Origin: JAPHTQ01 sp046484535
GTDB taxonomy: Bacteria; Pseudomonadota; Gammaproteobacteria; Thiohalomonadales; Thiohalomonadaceae
Assembly: GCA_046484535.1 (NCBI GenBank)
Contig: JAWOIT010000139.1
Coordinates: 1 to 36,838 of the forward strand
Direction: 5' to 3'
DNA: 36,838 bases
Part shown: piece by piece, positions 1 to 8,377 of the stretch
Numbering within the stretch: position 1 is the first letter of the stretch
Layout: every line of letters starts with the position of its first letter
The notes under the pieces: generated by a model
What the model saw: the letters and a program-made list of their open reading frames with translations, nothing else
The model's database searches: none
Told to the model about the DNA's origin: nothing
Translations under genes and position numbers: made by a program

Positions 1-52
1 GATACGCAATGATGCTGTTAAGGTTGGATAAGCGTGTTAATATGAGTTCGAT

Positions 53-382
53 ATGTTGAAGCGGATCTGTGCCCTCTTGCTGATGTTGAGTCCTGCCTTT
101 CAGGCTTTCGGGGAAACCTGGGAGATCTCGGCATCGGAGTGGGCGCGCCCGCGCCACGGAGACTGGTTGGTACAGGAGCCGGCACTTGCTGCCGCGCTTA
201 AACGGATCCAGCTGGACCCTTCATACCGCCTACAGATTCACTACCCCGGAGGGGATGAGGGGGTCTTATGGGCCGAGGAGCTGCAGTCCTGGTTAGTGGC
301 GTTGGGGTTGGAATCGGATAGAATCGAACGGGTTCCCGGTAGCGGTGCCGCCGATCGTGTTCGGCTCCGGGTCGTAGAATAA
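53..382 (+). CDS. Small exported protein of unknown function
   Basis: This is a 109-residue protein that I do not recognise by function. The first ~20 residues form a Sec-type signal peptide: KR, then a hydrophobic core (ICALLLML), ending near AFGE. The mature part is rich in Trp, Arg and acidic residues, with a central HYPGGDEG segment followed by WAEELQSWL and a basic/hydrophobic end. I see no cysteine lipobox and no membrane segment after the signal, so a soluble periplasmic location is likely. It lies 31 bases upstream of the nitrilase-family gene on the same strand, so the two may be co-transcribed. Nothing upstream (1-52) can be assigned. A real gene is likely because the signal peptide is coherent and the spacing is tight. 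Confidence 0.72.
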   Translation: MLKRICALLLMLSPAFQAFGETWEISASEWARPRHGDWLVQEPALAAALKRIQLDPSYRLQIHYPGGDEGVLWAEELQSWLVALGLESDRIERVPGSGAADRVRLRVVE

Positions 383-413
383 GTAAACGCATAGTCCCAC
401 AGGAGAGAGATTT

Positions 414-1241
414 GTGAGCCGTGTTGCCGCTGTTCAGATGGCCTCGGGCCCTAATGTGAACGCCAACCTTTTGGAGGCTGCCCGCCTAATCAATAGAGCC
501 GTCGATGATGGCGCCAAGCTGGTCGTTCTGCCGGAAAATTTCGCCATTATGGGTATGAGCGAGTATGACAAGGTCAATATTCGTGAGGCCGATGGCAGTG
601 GACCGATACAGGCCTTTCTTGCCGAGCAGGCTGCCAAACACGGTATTTGGCTGGTAGGGGGAACGATTCCTCTGGCGGCACATGACCCGGACCGAATCAA
701 CGCTGCCTGTTTGATCTTCGATGACAAGGGAAACCGTGTTGGCCGCTATGACAAGATCCATCTCTTCGATGTCCAAATCACCGAAAGCGACGAGCGCTAT
801 AACGAATCGGAGACCATAGAGCCGGGAAACCGGATCACGATCTTGGATACCCCGTTCGGCAAAATGGGGATTGCGGTTTGTTACGACCTGCGTTTCCCCG
901 GCCTGTTCCGGAAAATGAGCGAGGAGGGAGTGGAGATTTTCGCCTTGCCTGCATCCTTTACCGCCATTACCGGCAAGGCGCACTGGAGTACGCTGGTTCG
1001 GGCACGGGCCATTGAAAATATGTCCTACGTGATTGCTGCCGCTCAGGGGGGGTATCATGCCAATGGCAGAGAGACCTATGGGCACAGTATGATAGTCGAC
1101 CCCTGGGGGGCGGAGCTGGACACGTTGCCCAGAGGCTCGGGGGTTGTTGTCGCTGATATCGATCTCAACCGCCTGCATGATATGCGGCGTAGTTTCCCCG
1201 TACTGGAACACCGCAAAATCGCCTGCGGCCTGCCGGAGTAG
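414..1241 (+). CDS. Nitrilase-family carbon-nitrogen hydrolase (Nit1/YbeM-like amidase)
   Basis: This 275-residue protein belongs to the carbon-nitrogen hydrolase superfamily. The Glu-Lys-Cys triad is visible: E41 in LPENF, K114 in DKIHLFDV, and C156 in AVCYDLRFP. The KIHLFDV and CYDLRFPGLFR motifs match the Nit1-like branch, whose members hydrolyse deaminated glutathione and similar omega-amides; the exact substrate here is inferred. The length is normal for the branch and no signal peptide is seen, so it is cytoplasmic. It starts at a GTG preceded by AGGAGAGAG. In many gammaproteobacteria this gene lies beside tldD and yjgA. Here yjgA is present but convergent across a repeat-filled gap, and tldD is absent. 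Confidence 0.92.
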   Translation: MSRVAAVQMASGPNVNANLLEAARLINRAVDDGAKLVVLPENFAIMGMSEYDKVNIREADGSGPIQAFLAEQAAKHGIWLVGGTIPLAAHDPDRINAACLIFDDKGNRVGRYDKIHLFDVQITESDERYNESETIEPGNRITILDTPFGKMGIAVCYDLRFPGLFRKMSEEGVEIFALPASFTAITGKAHWSTLVRARAIENMSYVIAAAQGGYHANGRETYGHSMIVDPWGAELDTLPRGSGVVVADIDLNRLHDMRRSFPVLEHRKIACGLPE

Positions 1242-1587
1242 CCATTCACCGCAAAGACGCTAAGAACGCAAAGCCGCCCGCAGCATGACAGGGTACTACG
1301 TGTGAGATGCATGGAGATGGTGACAAGGTTGTTTCCAACTGGTCGTCACAAGTGAGTTCTTAAGGTTTATCTGATCCCTTCCCCAGCCCTTTCCCGAAGG
1401 GAGAGGGGGCCGAAGGGCTGAAAAGTGCCTTAAGAACTCACCTCTGGCCCGGCTGTAGCTTGGGGTGAGGGGCGGGTCCCAACATAACTGTCAATCCGGC
1501 ATGCTGTTGCCGGGGGAGGGCACAGGCTTATTCCGGGTAACATGCTTCCGTGGCAATTCTTTGCGGACTTTGCGCCTTTGCGGTGAG
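1242..1587. repeat. Gene-free 346-base stretch made of nested inverted repeats (element 1)
   Basis: No credible gene lies here. The outer arms are 1246-1273 and 1559-1586, inverted copies matching at 24 of 28 positions, each built from iterated CGCAAAG-like words. Inside is a perfect 14-base inverted pair, GTGAGTTCTTAAGG at 1352-1365 and its complement at 1428-1441. Inside that is a smaller pair, CAGCCCTT at 1384-1391 and AAGGGCTG at 1413-1420, around a CCC/GGG-rich palindromic core. The outer right arm stops 2 bases from the yjgA stop codon. The stretch separates the convergent nitrilase and yjgA genes. The outer arms recur at 21966-22158 and 23507-23640. Confidence 0.85.
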
Positions 1588-2106
1588 CTACTCAGTCATC
1601 AATTCCCGAAGATAGCGAAACAGCTCCCGGGCCGATTTTGGCGGCTTGTTTTGCTTTTTCTCCTGCTGGGCGTTGCGCATCAGCTGGCGCAGGTGCTGGC
1701 GGTCAGCTGCCGGGTATTCGCCAAGTAGCTCGGTTAAAGCGTTGTCACCCTCCTCCAGCAGTCGATCACGCCACTGCTCCAGCTTGTGCAGACGGGCGGT
1801 TTCACGGGTGCTCTCCCCCTTAATCAGATCCATCGCCTGGCGGATCGGCTCCTCATCGACCTTGCGCATCAACTTTCCGATATACTGCAGCTGACGCTTG
1901 CGCCCACCACGCGCCTTGATCCGCCGTGCCAGCGCTACCGCCTCGGCCAACTCTTCGGGTAAGGGGATCTTCTCCAGTTTGGCTGAGGGCAGCTCCACCA
2001 GCTCTTCTCCCAGTTCTTGCAGCGCATGGCTCTCACGCTTTAACTGGCTTTTGCTGACGTAGATGATCTCTTCGTCGTCTTTATCGTGTTCAAATTCGGA
2101 TGACAT
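1588..2106 (-). CDS. yjgA: Ribosome-associated protein YjgA/DarP (DUF615)
   Basis: This 172-residue, highly charged, mostly helical protein of the DUF615 family associates with late 50S ribosomal subunits; the E. coli member is also called DarP. Characteristic segments are VSKSQLKRESHALQELGEEL near the N-terminus, RRIKARGGRKRQLQYIGKLM in the middle, and ADRQHLRQLMRNAQQEKK near the end. The length is close to the 183 residues of E. coli. I chose the ATG at 2106 (MSSEFEHDKDDEE), not an upstream extension, because the extension only repeats mgtE sequence in another frame. The mgtE stop lies 4 bases upstream, so the two are probably co-transcribed. Confidence 0.93.
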   Translation of the reverse strand: MSSEFEHDKDDEEIIYVSKSQLKRESHALQELGEELVELPSAKLEKIPLPEELAEAVALARRIKARGGRKRQLQYIGKLMRKVDEEPIRQAMDLIKGESTRETARLHKLEQWRDRLLEEGDNALTELLGEYPAADRQHLRQLMRNAQQEKKQNKPPKSARELFRYLRELMTE

Positions 2107-2110
2107 GGGT

Positions 2111-3469
2111 TCAGACCAGGAATAGGGCGGCAAGGCCGAGGAAAGCGAAAAAGCCGATAACATCGGTAATGGTGGTGAGGACAACACTGCCGGCGAGCGC
2201 CGGGTCGGCCCCCATCTTGCGCAATAACAGGGGAATGGTGGCGCCACTCAGCGCGGCCACGAACAGGTTGATAATGATCGCCGCGCCAATGACCACGGCC
2301 AGCGCACTGCTATTGAACCAAAAGCCGGCAACCAGCGCCAGGACGATAGACCAGATTAATCCGTTGAGCAGGCCGACGGTGAGCTCCTTGTTAAGCAGTC
2401 GTCGGGCGTTACTGGTACTTACCTGGCCCAGCGCCATGGCGCGGATCACCAGGGTCAACGTCTGGCTTCCGGCGATCCCTCCCATACTGGCGACCACAGG
2501 CATCAGTACGGCAAGGGCGACCAGTTTCTCGATGGTGGCGCCGAACAGTCCTATTACCCATGAGGCGAGCAGGGCGGTAAGCAGATTGAGGCCAAGCCAG
2601 ATCGCACGGCGTCGGCTGCTGGCGATAACCGGGGCGAAGATATCTTCCTCCTCGGTCAGACCGGCCATACCCATAAAGTCGTGATCGGCCTTGTCACGGA
2701 TAACATCGACCACATCATCGATGGTGATGCGGCCTAGCAACTTGCCGTTTTCATCCACCACCGGTGCGGAGACCAGATCGCGGTGTTCGAACAGGCTGGC
2801 GACATCCTGAGCGGGGGTATCGGCACTGATGCCGTCGACCTCGCGGTACATCACTTTACCAACGCGGGCGGAGGGGTTTTCCGTCAGCAGCGTGGTTAGC
2901 GGAAGCAGGCCAAGGTACTTGCCTTCCCGATCGACGACGACGAGGTTGTCGGTCGTCTCCGGCAGGGTACCGATGAAGCGCAGGTAACGCATCACCACCT
3001 CGAGACTGATATCGGCACGGATGGTGATGGTGTCGACATTCATCAGGCCGCCGGCGGTGTCCTCGGGGTAGGGGAGAACGGCTTCCAGGCGCTCGCGGTG
3101 CTGCTGATCGAGATTTTGCAGGATCTGCTGGATGACATCTTCCGGCATTTCCGGCAACAGGTCGGCCAGATCGTCCGGGGCGAGACTTTCCGCCGCCGCC
3201 ACCAGCTCGTGCGACTCCATGTCGCGAATAAGGCTGGCGCGCAGGTTGTCATTGACGTAAAGAAGGATGTCGCCGTCAAAGGTCGGATCGACCTGTTCCC
3301 AGACGATAGTGCGCTGGTCGTGTGGCAGTGATTCAAGAAGCAGGGCGATCTCGGCCGGATGGAGTTCGTGCAGGATCTGGCGGATCTGTTCGATATCATC
3401 CTGCTGCAACGCAGAGTGCAGATTATCAAGCCGATCGTGTGCGGTATCTTTGTCTGCTGCCTCAGCCAT
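2111..3469 (-). CDS. mgtE: Magnesium transporter MgtE
   Basis: This 452-residue inner-membrane Mg2+ channel/transporter has the usual MgtE layout. An acidic helical N-domain covers roughly residues 15-125 (HELHPAEIALLLESLP, LLPEMPEDVIQQILQNLD). A CBS pair covers roughly 130-255 (LGLLPLTTLLTENPSARVGKVM, LLGRITIDDVVDVI). About five membrane helices follow from residue ~285, with the pore-type stretch PVVASMGGIAGSQTLT and a hydrophobic C-terminus. In characterised MgtE the cytosolic domains bind Mg2+ and close the pore. I chose the ATG at 3469 because AAAGGGGC precedes it and the length then matches the family. It sits just downstream of the EI gene and may be read from the same transcript. Confidence 0.95.
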   Translation of the reverse strand: MAEAADKDTAHDRLDNLHSALQQDDIEQIRQILHELHPAEIALLLESLPHDQRTIVWEQVDPTFDGDILLYVNDNLRASLIRDMESHELVAAAESLAPDDLADLLPEMPEDVIQQILQNLDQQHRERLEAVLPYPEDTAGGLMNVDTITIRADISLEVVMRYLRFIGTLPETTDNLVVVDREGKYLGLLPLTTLLTENPSARVGKVMYREVDGISADTPAQDVASLFEHRDLVSAPVVDENGKLLGRITIDDVVDVIRDKADHDFMGMAGLTEEEDIFAPVIASSRRRAIWLGLNLLTALLASWVIGLFGATIEKLVALAVLMPVVASMGGIAGSQTLTLVIRAMALGQVSTSNARRLLNKELTVGLLNGLIWSIVLALVAGFWFNSSALAVVIGAAIIINLFVAALSGATIPLLLRKMGADPALAGSVVLTTITDVIGFFAFLGLAALFLV

Positions 3470-3534
3470 GCTTGCCCCTTTGTTATCTCTGCAAAGTGTA
3501 GCAAGCGGCGTGAGTCGTGGGAATAAGCCGGCCT

Positions 3535-5286
3535 TCAATCGAAGATGATATTTCTATGATTGTGGCTCAATTTGATCAGTTTTCGGTATAGACGTTCACT
3601 GTCATGCTCATTGAGCAGGTTACCCAGTTCCTGCTGGAGCTCATTAATGTTACTGGCGCGAATGATCTGTTTGACTTCAAGTAGTGTGGCGGGTGGAGCG
3701 CTGAACTCTGTCAGGCCCAAGGCAAGCAGCAGTGGGGTTAATGAAGGATCGCCGGCCATCTCGCCACACATGGCGACCGGAATTCCCTCCTCAAGGCCTG
3801 CCTGGATGACATTCCTTATCAGGCGCAACACACCAGGATGTAGAGGGTCGAATAGATGGCTGACCGTCTCGTCGATGCGATCCGTAGCCAGGGTGTATTG
3901 CATCAGATCGTTTGTGCCGATGGAGAGGAAGTCGAGCTTTCGCGCAAACATATCGGCACAGACGGCGGCTGCCGGCACCTCGATCATGCCGCCGATGGGA
4001 ATGTGTGGATCGAAACGCCGCTTCTCCCGTTCCAACTCGCGTTTAACTTCATCTATCAGCGCTATTGCCTGCTGCAATTCACCGAGATTTGTGAGCATCG
4101 GCAGCAGCAAGCGGACCGGACCATAGGCGGATGCACGCAGTATCGCCCTGAGTTGTGGGCGGAAAAGTGACTGTTCTTTCAAGCACAGGCGAATGGCCCT
4201 TAATCCAAGTGCCGGATTGGTGGAACTGCCGCTGCCGGCGATGCTCTCCTTGTCGGCACCCAGGTCCAGGGTTCGAATTGTCAGCGGTGCACCGTGCAGC
4301 CGCTTGATGGTGTTCCGGAAGGTGTGGAGCTGTTCCTCTTCGTTAGGGGGAGCCTCGCGGTTCATATAGAGGAACTCGGTACGATAGAGACCGACGCCCT
4401 GAGCCCCTGCCCGGCGCATGGCTGTGATGTCTTCGAAGAGCTCGATATTTGCGTGCAGCGTAATATCGACCCCGTCACGGGTTCTTGCCGCTTCGTCTTT
4501 AAGTTTGATCAGCTCACGCCGAGCCCTGCGCTCCTTGCGTTGCAAGCGCGCAAAATGCGCGACATCTTTTTTCTCAAGCCCGCACAGAAGTGTCCCGTTG
4601 TTGGCATCGACAACTAACTGCTCACCCTCACGGATGTAGAGGTGAACATGAGGCACACCGACGATGGCGGGTATACCCAGGCTGCGCGCAATAATCGCTG
4701 TATGGGAGAGCGGTCCGCCCCGCTCTGTGACAATCGCGGCAACGTTGTGGTGGTGCAGCAAGACGACTTCACTGGGAGCTAAGTCTACCGCCAGTACGAT
4801 TTTGGCCTCTTCCTGGTCACTCTCGACCGCACCGGGTTGTTGTTCGGCGTGCAGCAGGATTTGCTGGATACGGTGTACCACATGCTCCACATCGTCTCGG
4901 CGGGTTTTCAGATAAGCATCGTCCATGGCATCGAATACCTGAACCAGGGCATCCTGCTGTAGCTTCAGTGCCCATTCGGCGTTGCAATGACGGCTTCGAA
5001 TAAGCTCGGCAGGAGCCTTGGAGAGCATGCTGTCTTCGAGCATCAAAAGGTGGGTGTCGATAAACGCCGCGATATCCTGCGGGGTTTCCGGGGGGATTTT
5101 CGAGCGTAGGGTTTTCAGCTGTTGGCGCGCCGTGGCCACGGCGGACTCGAAGCGATGGACCTCATCGTCAATGTGCGCCTTCGGCAACACGTATTCGACG
5201 ATGTCCATTTGGCCATGCTGCTGAAGCCGGGCCTTACCGGTGGCGGTTCCCCTGGAAACGGCGATGCCGGAAAGTGACAGTGGCAT
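3535..5286 (-). CDS. ptsI: Phosphoenolpyruvate-protein phosphotransferase (PTS Enzyme I)
   Basis: This 583-residue cytoplasmic enzyme transfers phosphate from PEP to HPr. The phosphohistidine is H195 in GGPLSHTAIIARS. The PEP-binding barrel carries GLYRTEFLY (near 299), IRTLDLGADKE (near 338) and DFLSIGTNDLMQYTLATDR (near 452), with catalytic C507 in VAMCGEMAGDP. The length fits classical EI; there is no N-terminal GAF domain, so it is not the long PtsP form. A strong ribosome site, AGGAGGT, lies 8 bases before the ATG. It is encoded downstream of HPr, mannose-type EIIA, rapZ, hprK and ptsN, with no sugar permease in view, so a regulatory phosphorelay is the likely job. Confidence 0.96.
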   Translation of the reverse strand: MPLSLSGIAVSRGTATGKARLQQHGQMDIVEYVLPKAHIDDEVHRFESAVATARQQLKTLRSKIPPETPQDIAAFIDTHLLMLEDSMLSKAPAELIRSRHCNAEWALKLQQDALVQVFDAMDDAYLKTRRDDVEHVVHRIQQILLHAEQQPGAVESDQEEAKIVLAVDLAPSEVVLLHHHNVAAIVTERGGPLSHTAIIARSLGIPAIVGVPHVHLYIREGEQLVVDANNGTLLCGLEKKDVAHFARLQRKERRARRELIKLKDEAARTRDGVDITLHANIELFEDITAMRRAGAQGVGLYRTEFLYMNREAPPNEEEQLHTFRNTIKRLHGAPLTIRTLDLGADKESIAGSGSSTNPALGLRAIRLCLKEQSLFRPQLRAILRASAYGPVRLLLPMLTNLGELQQAIALIDEVKRELEREKRRFDPHIPIGGMIEVPAAAVCADMFARKLDFLSIGTNDLMQYTLATDRIDETVSHLFDPLHPGVLRLIRNVIQAGLEEGIPVAMCGEMAGDPSLTPLLLALGLTEFSAPPATLLEVKQIIRASNINELQQELGNLLNEHDSERLYRKLIKLSHNHRNIIFD

Positions 5287-5409
5287 GATCTCTACCTCCT
5301 GCCGTCATGGCGGTGTTGAAAGAGTACTCTGCAAGTCCGGCAGATTTTGCTGAGGCTTTATAAACCCCGGTCGCCGTTGTGCACACGTGGACGGATCAGA
5401 GCTCCAAGT

Positions 5410-5679
5410 CTATGCTTCCTCGCCGAAGCGGTCCTGAATCAACTGTTCAAGTTGCCGCAGGGCTTCGTGTTCATCTTCTCCGGCGATTGACAGCTTGATG
5501 GCGGTACCGCAACTTGCCGCCAGCATCATTACGCCCATAATACTTTTGCCATTGACGGTACGGCCGTTACGGCTGACCTGAATCTCACTTTCAAAACCTG
5601 ATGCCAGATTGACGAACTTTGCCGCAGCACGTGCATGCAGACCCAGTTTGTTGGTGATGGTGATCTCTTTATCAAGCAT
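5410..5679 (-). CDS. ptsH: Phosphocarrier protein HPr
   Basis: This 89-residue HPr takes phosphate from EI at H15 (LGLHARAAAK). It also keeps the regulatory serine S46 in NGKSIMGVMML, the site used by HPr kinase, which fits the hprK gene 1.3 kb upstream in the same cluster. I used the ATG at 5679 because residue numbering then matches HPr exactly (H15, S46); a longer reading would overlap the upstream EIIA gene. The start overlaps the 3' end of the mannose-type EIIA gene by 8 bases, which suggests translational coupling. A 123-base gap separates it from the EI gene downstream. It could equally be called an NPr-like HPr, as no sugar PTS is in view. Confidence 0.95.
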   Translation of the reverse strand: MLDKEITITNKLGLHARAAAKFVNLASGFESEIQVSRNGRTVNGKSIMGVMMLAASCGTAIKLSIAGEDEHEALRQLEQLIQDRFGEEA

Positions 5680-6091
5680 GGCGGTATTTATCCGTCGGGC
5701 AGAGCTGGTCGTGGAGCATGATCCCGTCATGACCGCCGCTTACCGCTTTATCGGTTAGGCCGGCGAGGTCGAGATTGGCGTAATTCATGACTCTGAAGAG
5801 CATCGGTAGGTTGAGGCCCGTGACAATGCGGACACGCTCTTTATTCAACAGCGAACAGGCGATGTTGCTGGGAGTGGAGCCGTAAATATCGGTGAGTACC
5901 AGTACGCCGTCCCCCTTATCCAGCTCTTCGGCAAGCCGTTGTGCCTGTATTCGCGTAATATCGGGCTCGGTATCACGCACAATGTCCAGCACCGAGGTGT
6001 TGATTGGGTTGTGGCCGAGCGTGCCGGTGGCGACATCAAGGATCGCACTGCCAAGTGGTGCGTGTGCAATAATGAGTAGAGATACGCTCAT
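5672..6091 (-). CDS. PTS mannose-type EIIA component
   Basis: This 139-residue protein resembles the EIIA domain of mannose-family PTS. The expected phosphohistidine is H10 in LLIIAHAPLG. The DIYGSTPSNIA segment and LNLPMLFRVMNY are family hallmarks. It stands alone, with no EIIB, EIIC or EIID, so transport is unlikely and a regulatory acceptor role in the EI-HPr relay is inferred. The ATG at 6091 overlaps the rapZ stop region by 4 bases; upstream in-frame codons run into rapZ and were rejected. The same gene is found between rapZ and ptsH in other proteobacteria that carry hprK. Confidence 0.92.
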   Translation of the reverse strand: MSVSLLIIAHAPLGSAILDVATGTLGHNPINTSVLDIVRDTEPDITRIQAQRLAEELDKGDGVLVLTDIYGSTPSNIACSLLNKERVRIVTGLNLPMLFRVMNYANLDLAGLTDKAVSGGHDGIMLHDQLCPTDKYRHA

Positions 6092-6945
6092 GTTAGCTCC
6101 CGATGCCTGGTCAATACCTGTTGTGGGATGTTCTGAAAATATTCCGAGAGACGATTGACAAAGTAGACGGAGCGATGCTGCCCCCCCGTACAACCGATGG
6201 CAATCGTCAGGTAGCTGCGATTATCCGCAGCAAACCGAGGTAACCATGACTCGATAAAGTTTTTGATCTCATCGAACATGCAATTGACCTCGATATGGTT
6301 CTCCAGGAAGTCCGCCACCTCCCGGTCACACCCGGTCCGGGAGCGAAGGCGGGGTTCCCAGTGCGGGTTCGGCAGACAGCGTACATCAAAAACAAAATCC
6401 GCCTCAACCGGTATACCGTGCTTGAAACCGAATGACTCAAACAGTACCGACATAGATGAGGTGCTGCTATTGCCTATACGCATTTGTACCAGATCACGAA
6501 GTTGGTGCACGTTGGTGCGGGTCGTATCGATCTGCATGTCGGCTTGGCTGATTAGCGGTTGCAGCATTAACCGCTCCTGCAAAATCGCCTCCTCCAGGGG
6601 AACCTCGCTGTCGGTTAATGGGTGAGGCCTGCGGGTTTCGCTAAAACGCTTTATCAATGTCTCATTACCGGCATCGACGAAGATAACCTCATAGCGTATG
6701 CCATTTTCGCCAATCTCGCTTAGCAGTTGGGGGAAGGCGGCAAAGTCATTGGTGAGATTGCGGGCGTCGATGCCGACGGCAACGGTTTCGTATGCACGCT
6801 TGCCTGCGTTTGTCATCTCCTTGGCAAAGGCGGGTAGAAGCGCCATCGGGAGGTTGTCAATACAATAGCTGCCGATGTCCTCCAGGGCGTGGAGAACAAC
6901 GCTTTTGCCTGCCCCGGATGTGCCGCTGATGATCAGTAGTCTCAT
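6088..6945 (-). CDS. rapZ: RNase adapter / nucleotide-binding protein RapZ
   Basis: This 285-residue protein has an N-terminal P-loop, GTSGAGKS, at residues 8-15, and the conserved C-terminal segment GCTGGQHRSVYFVNRL. FVDAGNETLIKRFSETRRPHPL is also typical. In E. coli RapZ binds the GlmY/GlmZ small RNAs and guides RNase E to control glmS, linking it to cell-wall precursor supply. Whether those RNAs exist here cannot be seen. The ATG overlaps the hprK stop by 4 bases, and its own stop overlaps the EIIA start by 4, so the run ptsN-hprK-rapZ-EIIA-ptsH looks like one translationally coupled operon. Confidence 0.96.
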   Translation of the reverse strand: MRLLIISGTSGAGKSVVLHALEDIGSYCIDNLPMALLPAFAKEMTNAGKRAYETVAVGIDARNLTNDFAAFPQLLSEIGENGIRYEVIFVDAGNETLIKRFSETRRPHPLTDSEVPLEEAILQERLMLQPLISQADMQIDTTRTNVHQLRDLVQMRIGNSSTSSMSVLFESFGFKHGIPVEADFVFDVRCLPNPHWEPRLRSRTGCDREVADFLENHIEVNCMFDEIKNFIESWLPRFAADNRSYLTIAIGCTGGQHRSVYFVNRLSEYFQNIPQQVLTRHRELT

Positions 6946-7889
6946 GCCTGCGCGTCATTCATCAGTTTACGTTGCCGATGAATGAAGTCCTCTGTGGAGT
7001 CATAACCATTAGTATACAGGATGTGGTTTCTTGCTGCGGCCTCAACCAGAACCGCGAGGTTGCGTCCCGGTGCGACCGGCAGATCCACCTCATCCACCTC
7101 GACCTCCATTAGCGAGCGTTTGCGCCGTGTGCCTTTGAGGCGATCCAGTTTCTCCAAGTGCTCCAGCGTCACTGGCGCAAGGTGTACGATCAGGTGCAGC
7201 TCCATGCTTTGTTTTACAGCCACATCGCCAAACATGGCGCGAATATTCAGAACACCCAGCCCACGCACCTCAAGAAAATTCTGTAGTATCTCGGGGCAGT
7301 GGCCTTCGAGTCTTCCCGGGGAGGAGCGGACAAAGATGGGAGCATCGTCAGCGATGAGCCGGTGTCCTCTTGTCAGCAGCTCCAGCGCCAGTTCGCTCTT
7401 GCCGATAGCGCTCTCGCCGGTCAGTAGCACACCGGTGCCGAGAACATCCATGAATACTCCGTGCGCGACCTGGGAGTCGGCAAGCAGGCTGCGTAGGTGA
7501 AAGCCGATATCACTTATCAGGCGGTTGCTGTTAAGTGGTGAGCGAAGAAGCGGGGTTTCCTGTCGCTTTGCATATCGGAGCATCGCCTTCGGTACATCCA
7601 GCGAGTCAGCCAGCATGACCATGGTTGTTTGGCCTGAGAAGAGCTGTTTGAGTGAGTCGTTGAGAGAGTTTTTGCCCAGTCCTTCCAGATAGGCCATTTC
7701 AGCTGCGCCCAGCACCTGTATGTGGTGAGGATGAATGAAATTAAGATGACCTATAAGAGAACGACCGTCATCGCCCATGGACAACGAAGCGTTAAGCGCA
7801 GTGTCCTTCTCCGGATGGTATAGCCACTCCAGCTCCAGTCGTCTGTGACAGGAATCATAGAGTTGCCGGGCGGAGATGCGTTTTTCCAT
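6942..7889 (-). CDS. hprK: HPr kinase/phosphorylase
   Basis: This 315-residue bifunctional enzyme phosphorylates HPr on Ser46 and removes that phosphate. The Walker A motif GESAIGKSE is at 158-166, the HprK signature EVRGLGVLNIR at about 207-217, and the conserved histidine precedes it in VAHGVFMDVLG (H143). The DDAPIF strand follows near 181. HprK is standard in Firmicutes and occurs in some proteobacteria, but is absent from enteric bacteria. Its presence with an HPr that retains S46 shows the relay has a second, serine-based control. The coding sequence abuts ptsN (shared base) and overlaps rapZ by 4 bases. Confidence 0.96.
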   Translation of the reverse strand: MEKRISARQLYDSCHRRLELEWLYHPEKDTALNASLSMGDDGRSLIGHLNFIHPHHIQVLGAAEMAYLEGLGKNSLNDSLKQLFSGQTTMVMLADSLDVPKAMLRYAKRQETPLLRSPLNSNRLISDIGFHLRSLLADSQVAHGVFMDVLGTGVLLTGESAIGKSELALELLTRGHRLIADDAPIFVRSSPGRLEGHCPEILQNFLEVRGLGVLNIRAMFGDVAVKQSMELHLIVHLAPVTLEHLEKLDRLKGTRRKRSLMEVEVDEVDLPVAPGRNLAVLVEAAARNHILYTNGYDSTEDFIHRQRKLMNDAQA

Positions 7890-8350
7890 CAGTCCTTAGT
7901 GCGCCATGTCTTGATTGCCTCAAGCAGTGTTTGGGCGTCGGGTGATGCTCTTAGTTTGGCGACAAACTCGGAGTCACTGAACATTTCCGCCAGCTGTGCA
8001 AGAAGCTGCAGATGCTCCTCGGTTGAGTTTTCAGGTACCAATAGAGCAAAGAACAGATCCACCGGTTGGCCGTCCACAGCATCATAGTCCACTCCCTCCT
8101 GGAGCTTGACCATGGCGGCGATAGTCTTGCTGTTACCCTTAACCCGGCCATGGGGAATGGCTACCCCATGGCCAAAGCCGGTGCTCCCCAGGCGTTCGCG
8201 GGAGATCAAGCTGTCGAATACCTGGATTTGCGACAGGTCCATCTGGCTGTCGGCGATAAGCCGGCTTAACTGCTCCAGTACACGTTTCTTGCTCGCTGCA
8301 TGGTGATCGCAGCTAATACGGTCAATATCGAGTAATTCAGAGACCTGCAT
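7889..8350 (-). CDS. ptsN: PTS IIA-like nitrogen regulatory protein (EIIA-Ntr)
   Basis: This 153-residue EIIA of the fructose/nitrogen class has its phosphohistidine at H67 in GHGVAIPHGR. The preceding LISRERLGSTGFG and the later DLFFALLVPENSTEEHLQLLAQLAE match the family. In other bacteria EIIA-Ntr accepts phosphate from HPr/NPr and adjusts potassium transport, phosphate sensing and sigma-54 linked processes. It has no transport partner here. It lies between hpf and hprK, as is common next to rpoN; the hpf gap is 27 bases. Confidence 0.95.
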   Translation of the reverse strand: MQVSELLDIDRISCDHHAASKKRVLEQLSRLIADSQMDLSQIQVFDSLISRERLGSTGFGHGVAIPHGRVKGNSKTIAAMVKLQEGVDYDAVDGQPVDLFFALLVPENSTEEHLQLLAQLAEMFSDSEFVAKLRASPDAQTLLEAIKTWRTKD

Positions 8351-8377
8351 AACTTAGTCTAATTTGGGTGTGAAAGC

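Noticed and set aside
486..1211. Minus-strand open frame of 241 codons
   Set aside because: It is antisense to the nitrilase-family gene, whose triad and motifs are intact.
1465..1728. 87-codon plus-strand frame
   Set aside because: It runs through the repeat arm and antisense to yjgA, with no ribosome site or recognisable sequence.
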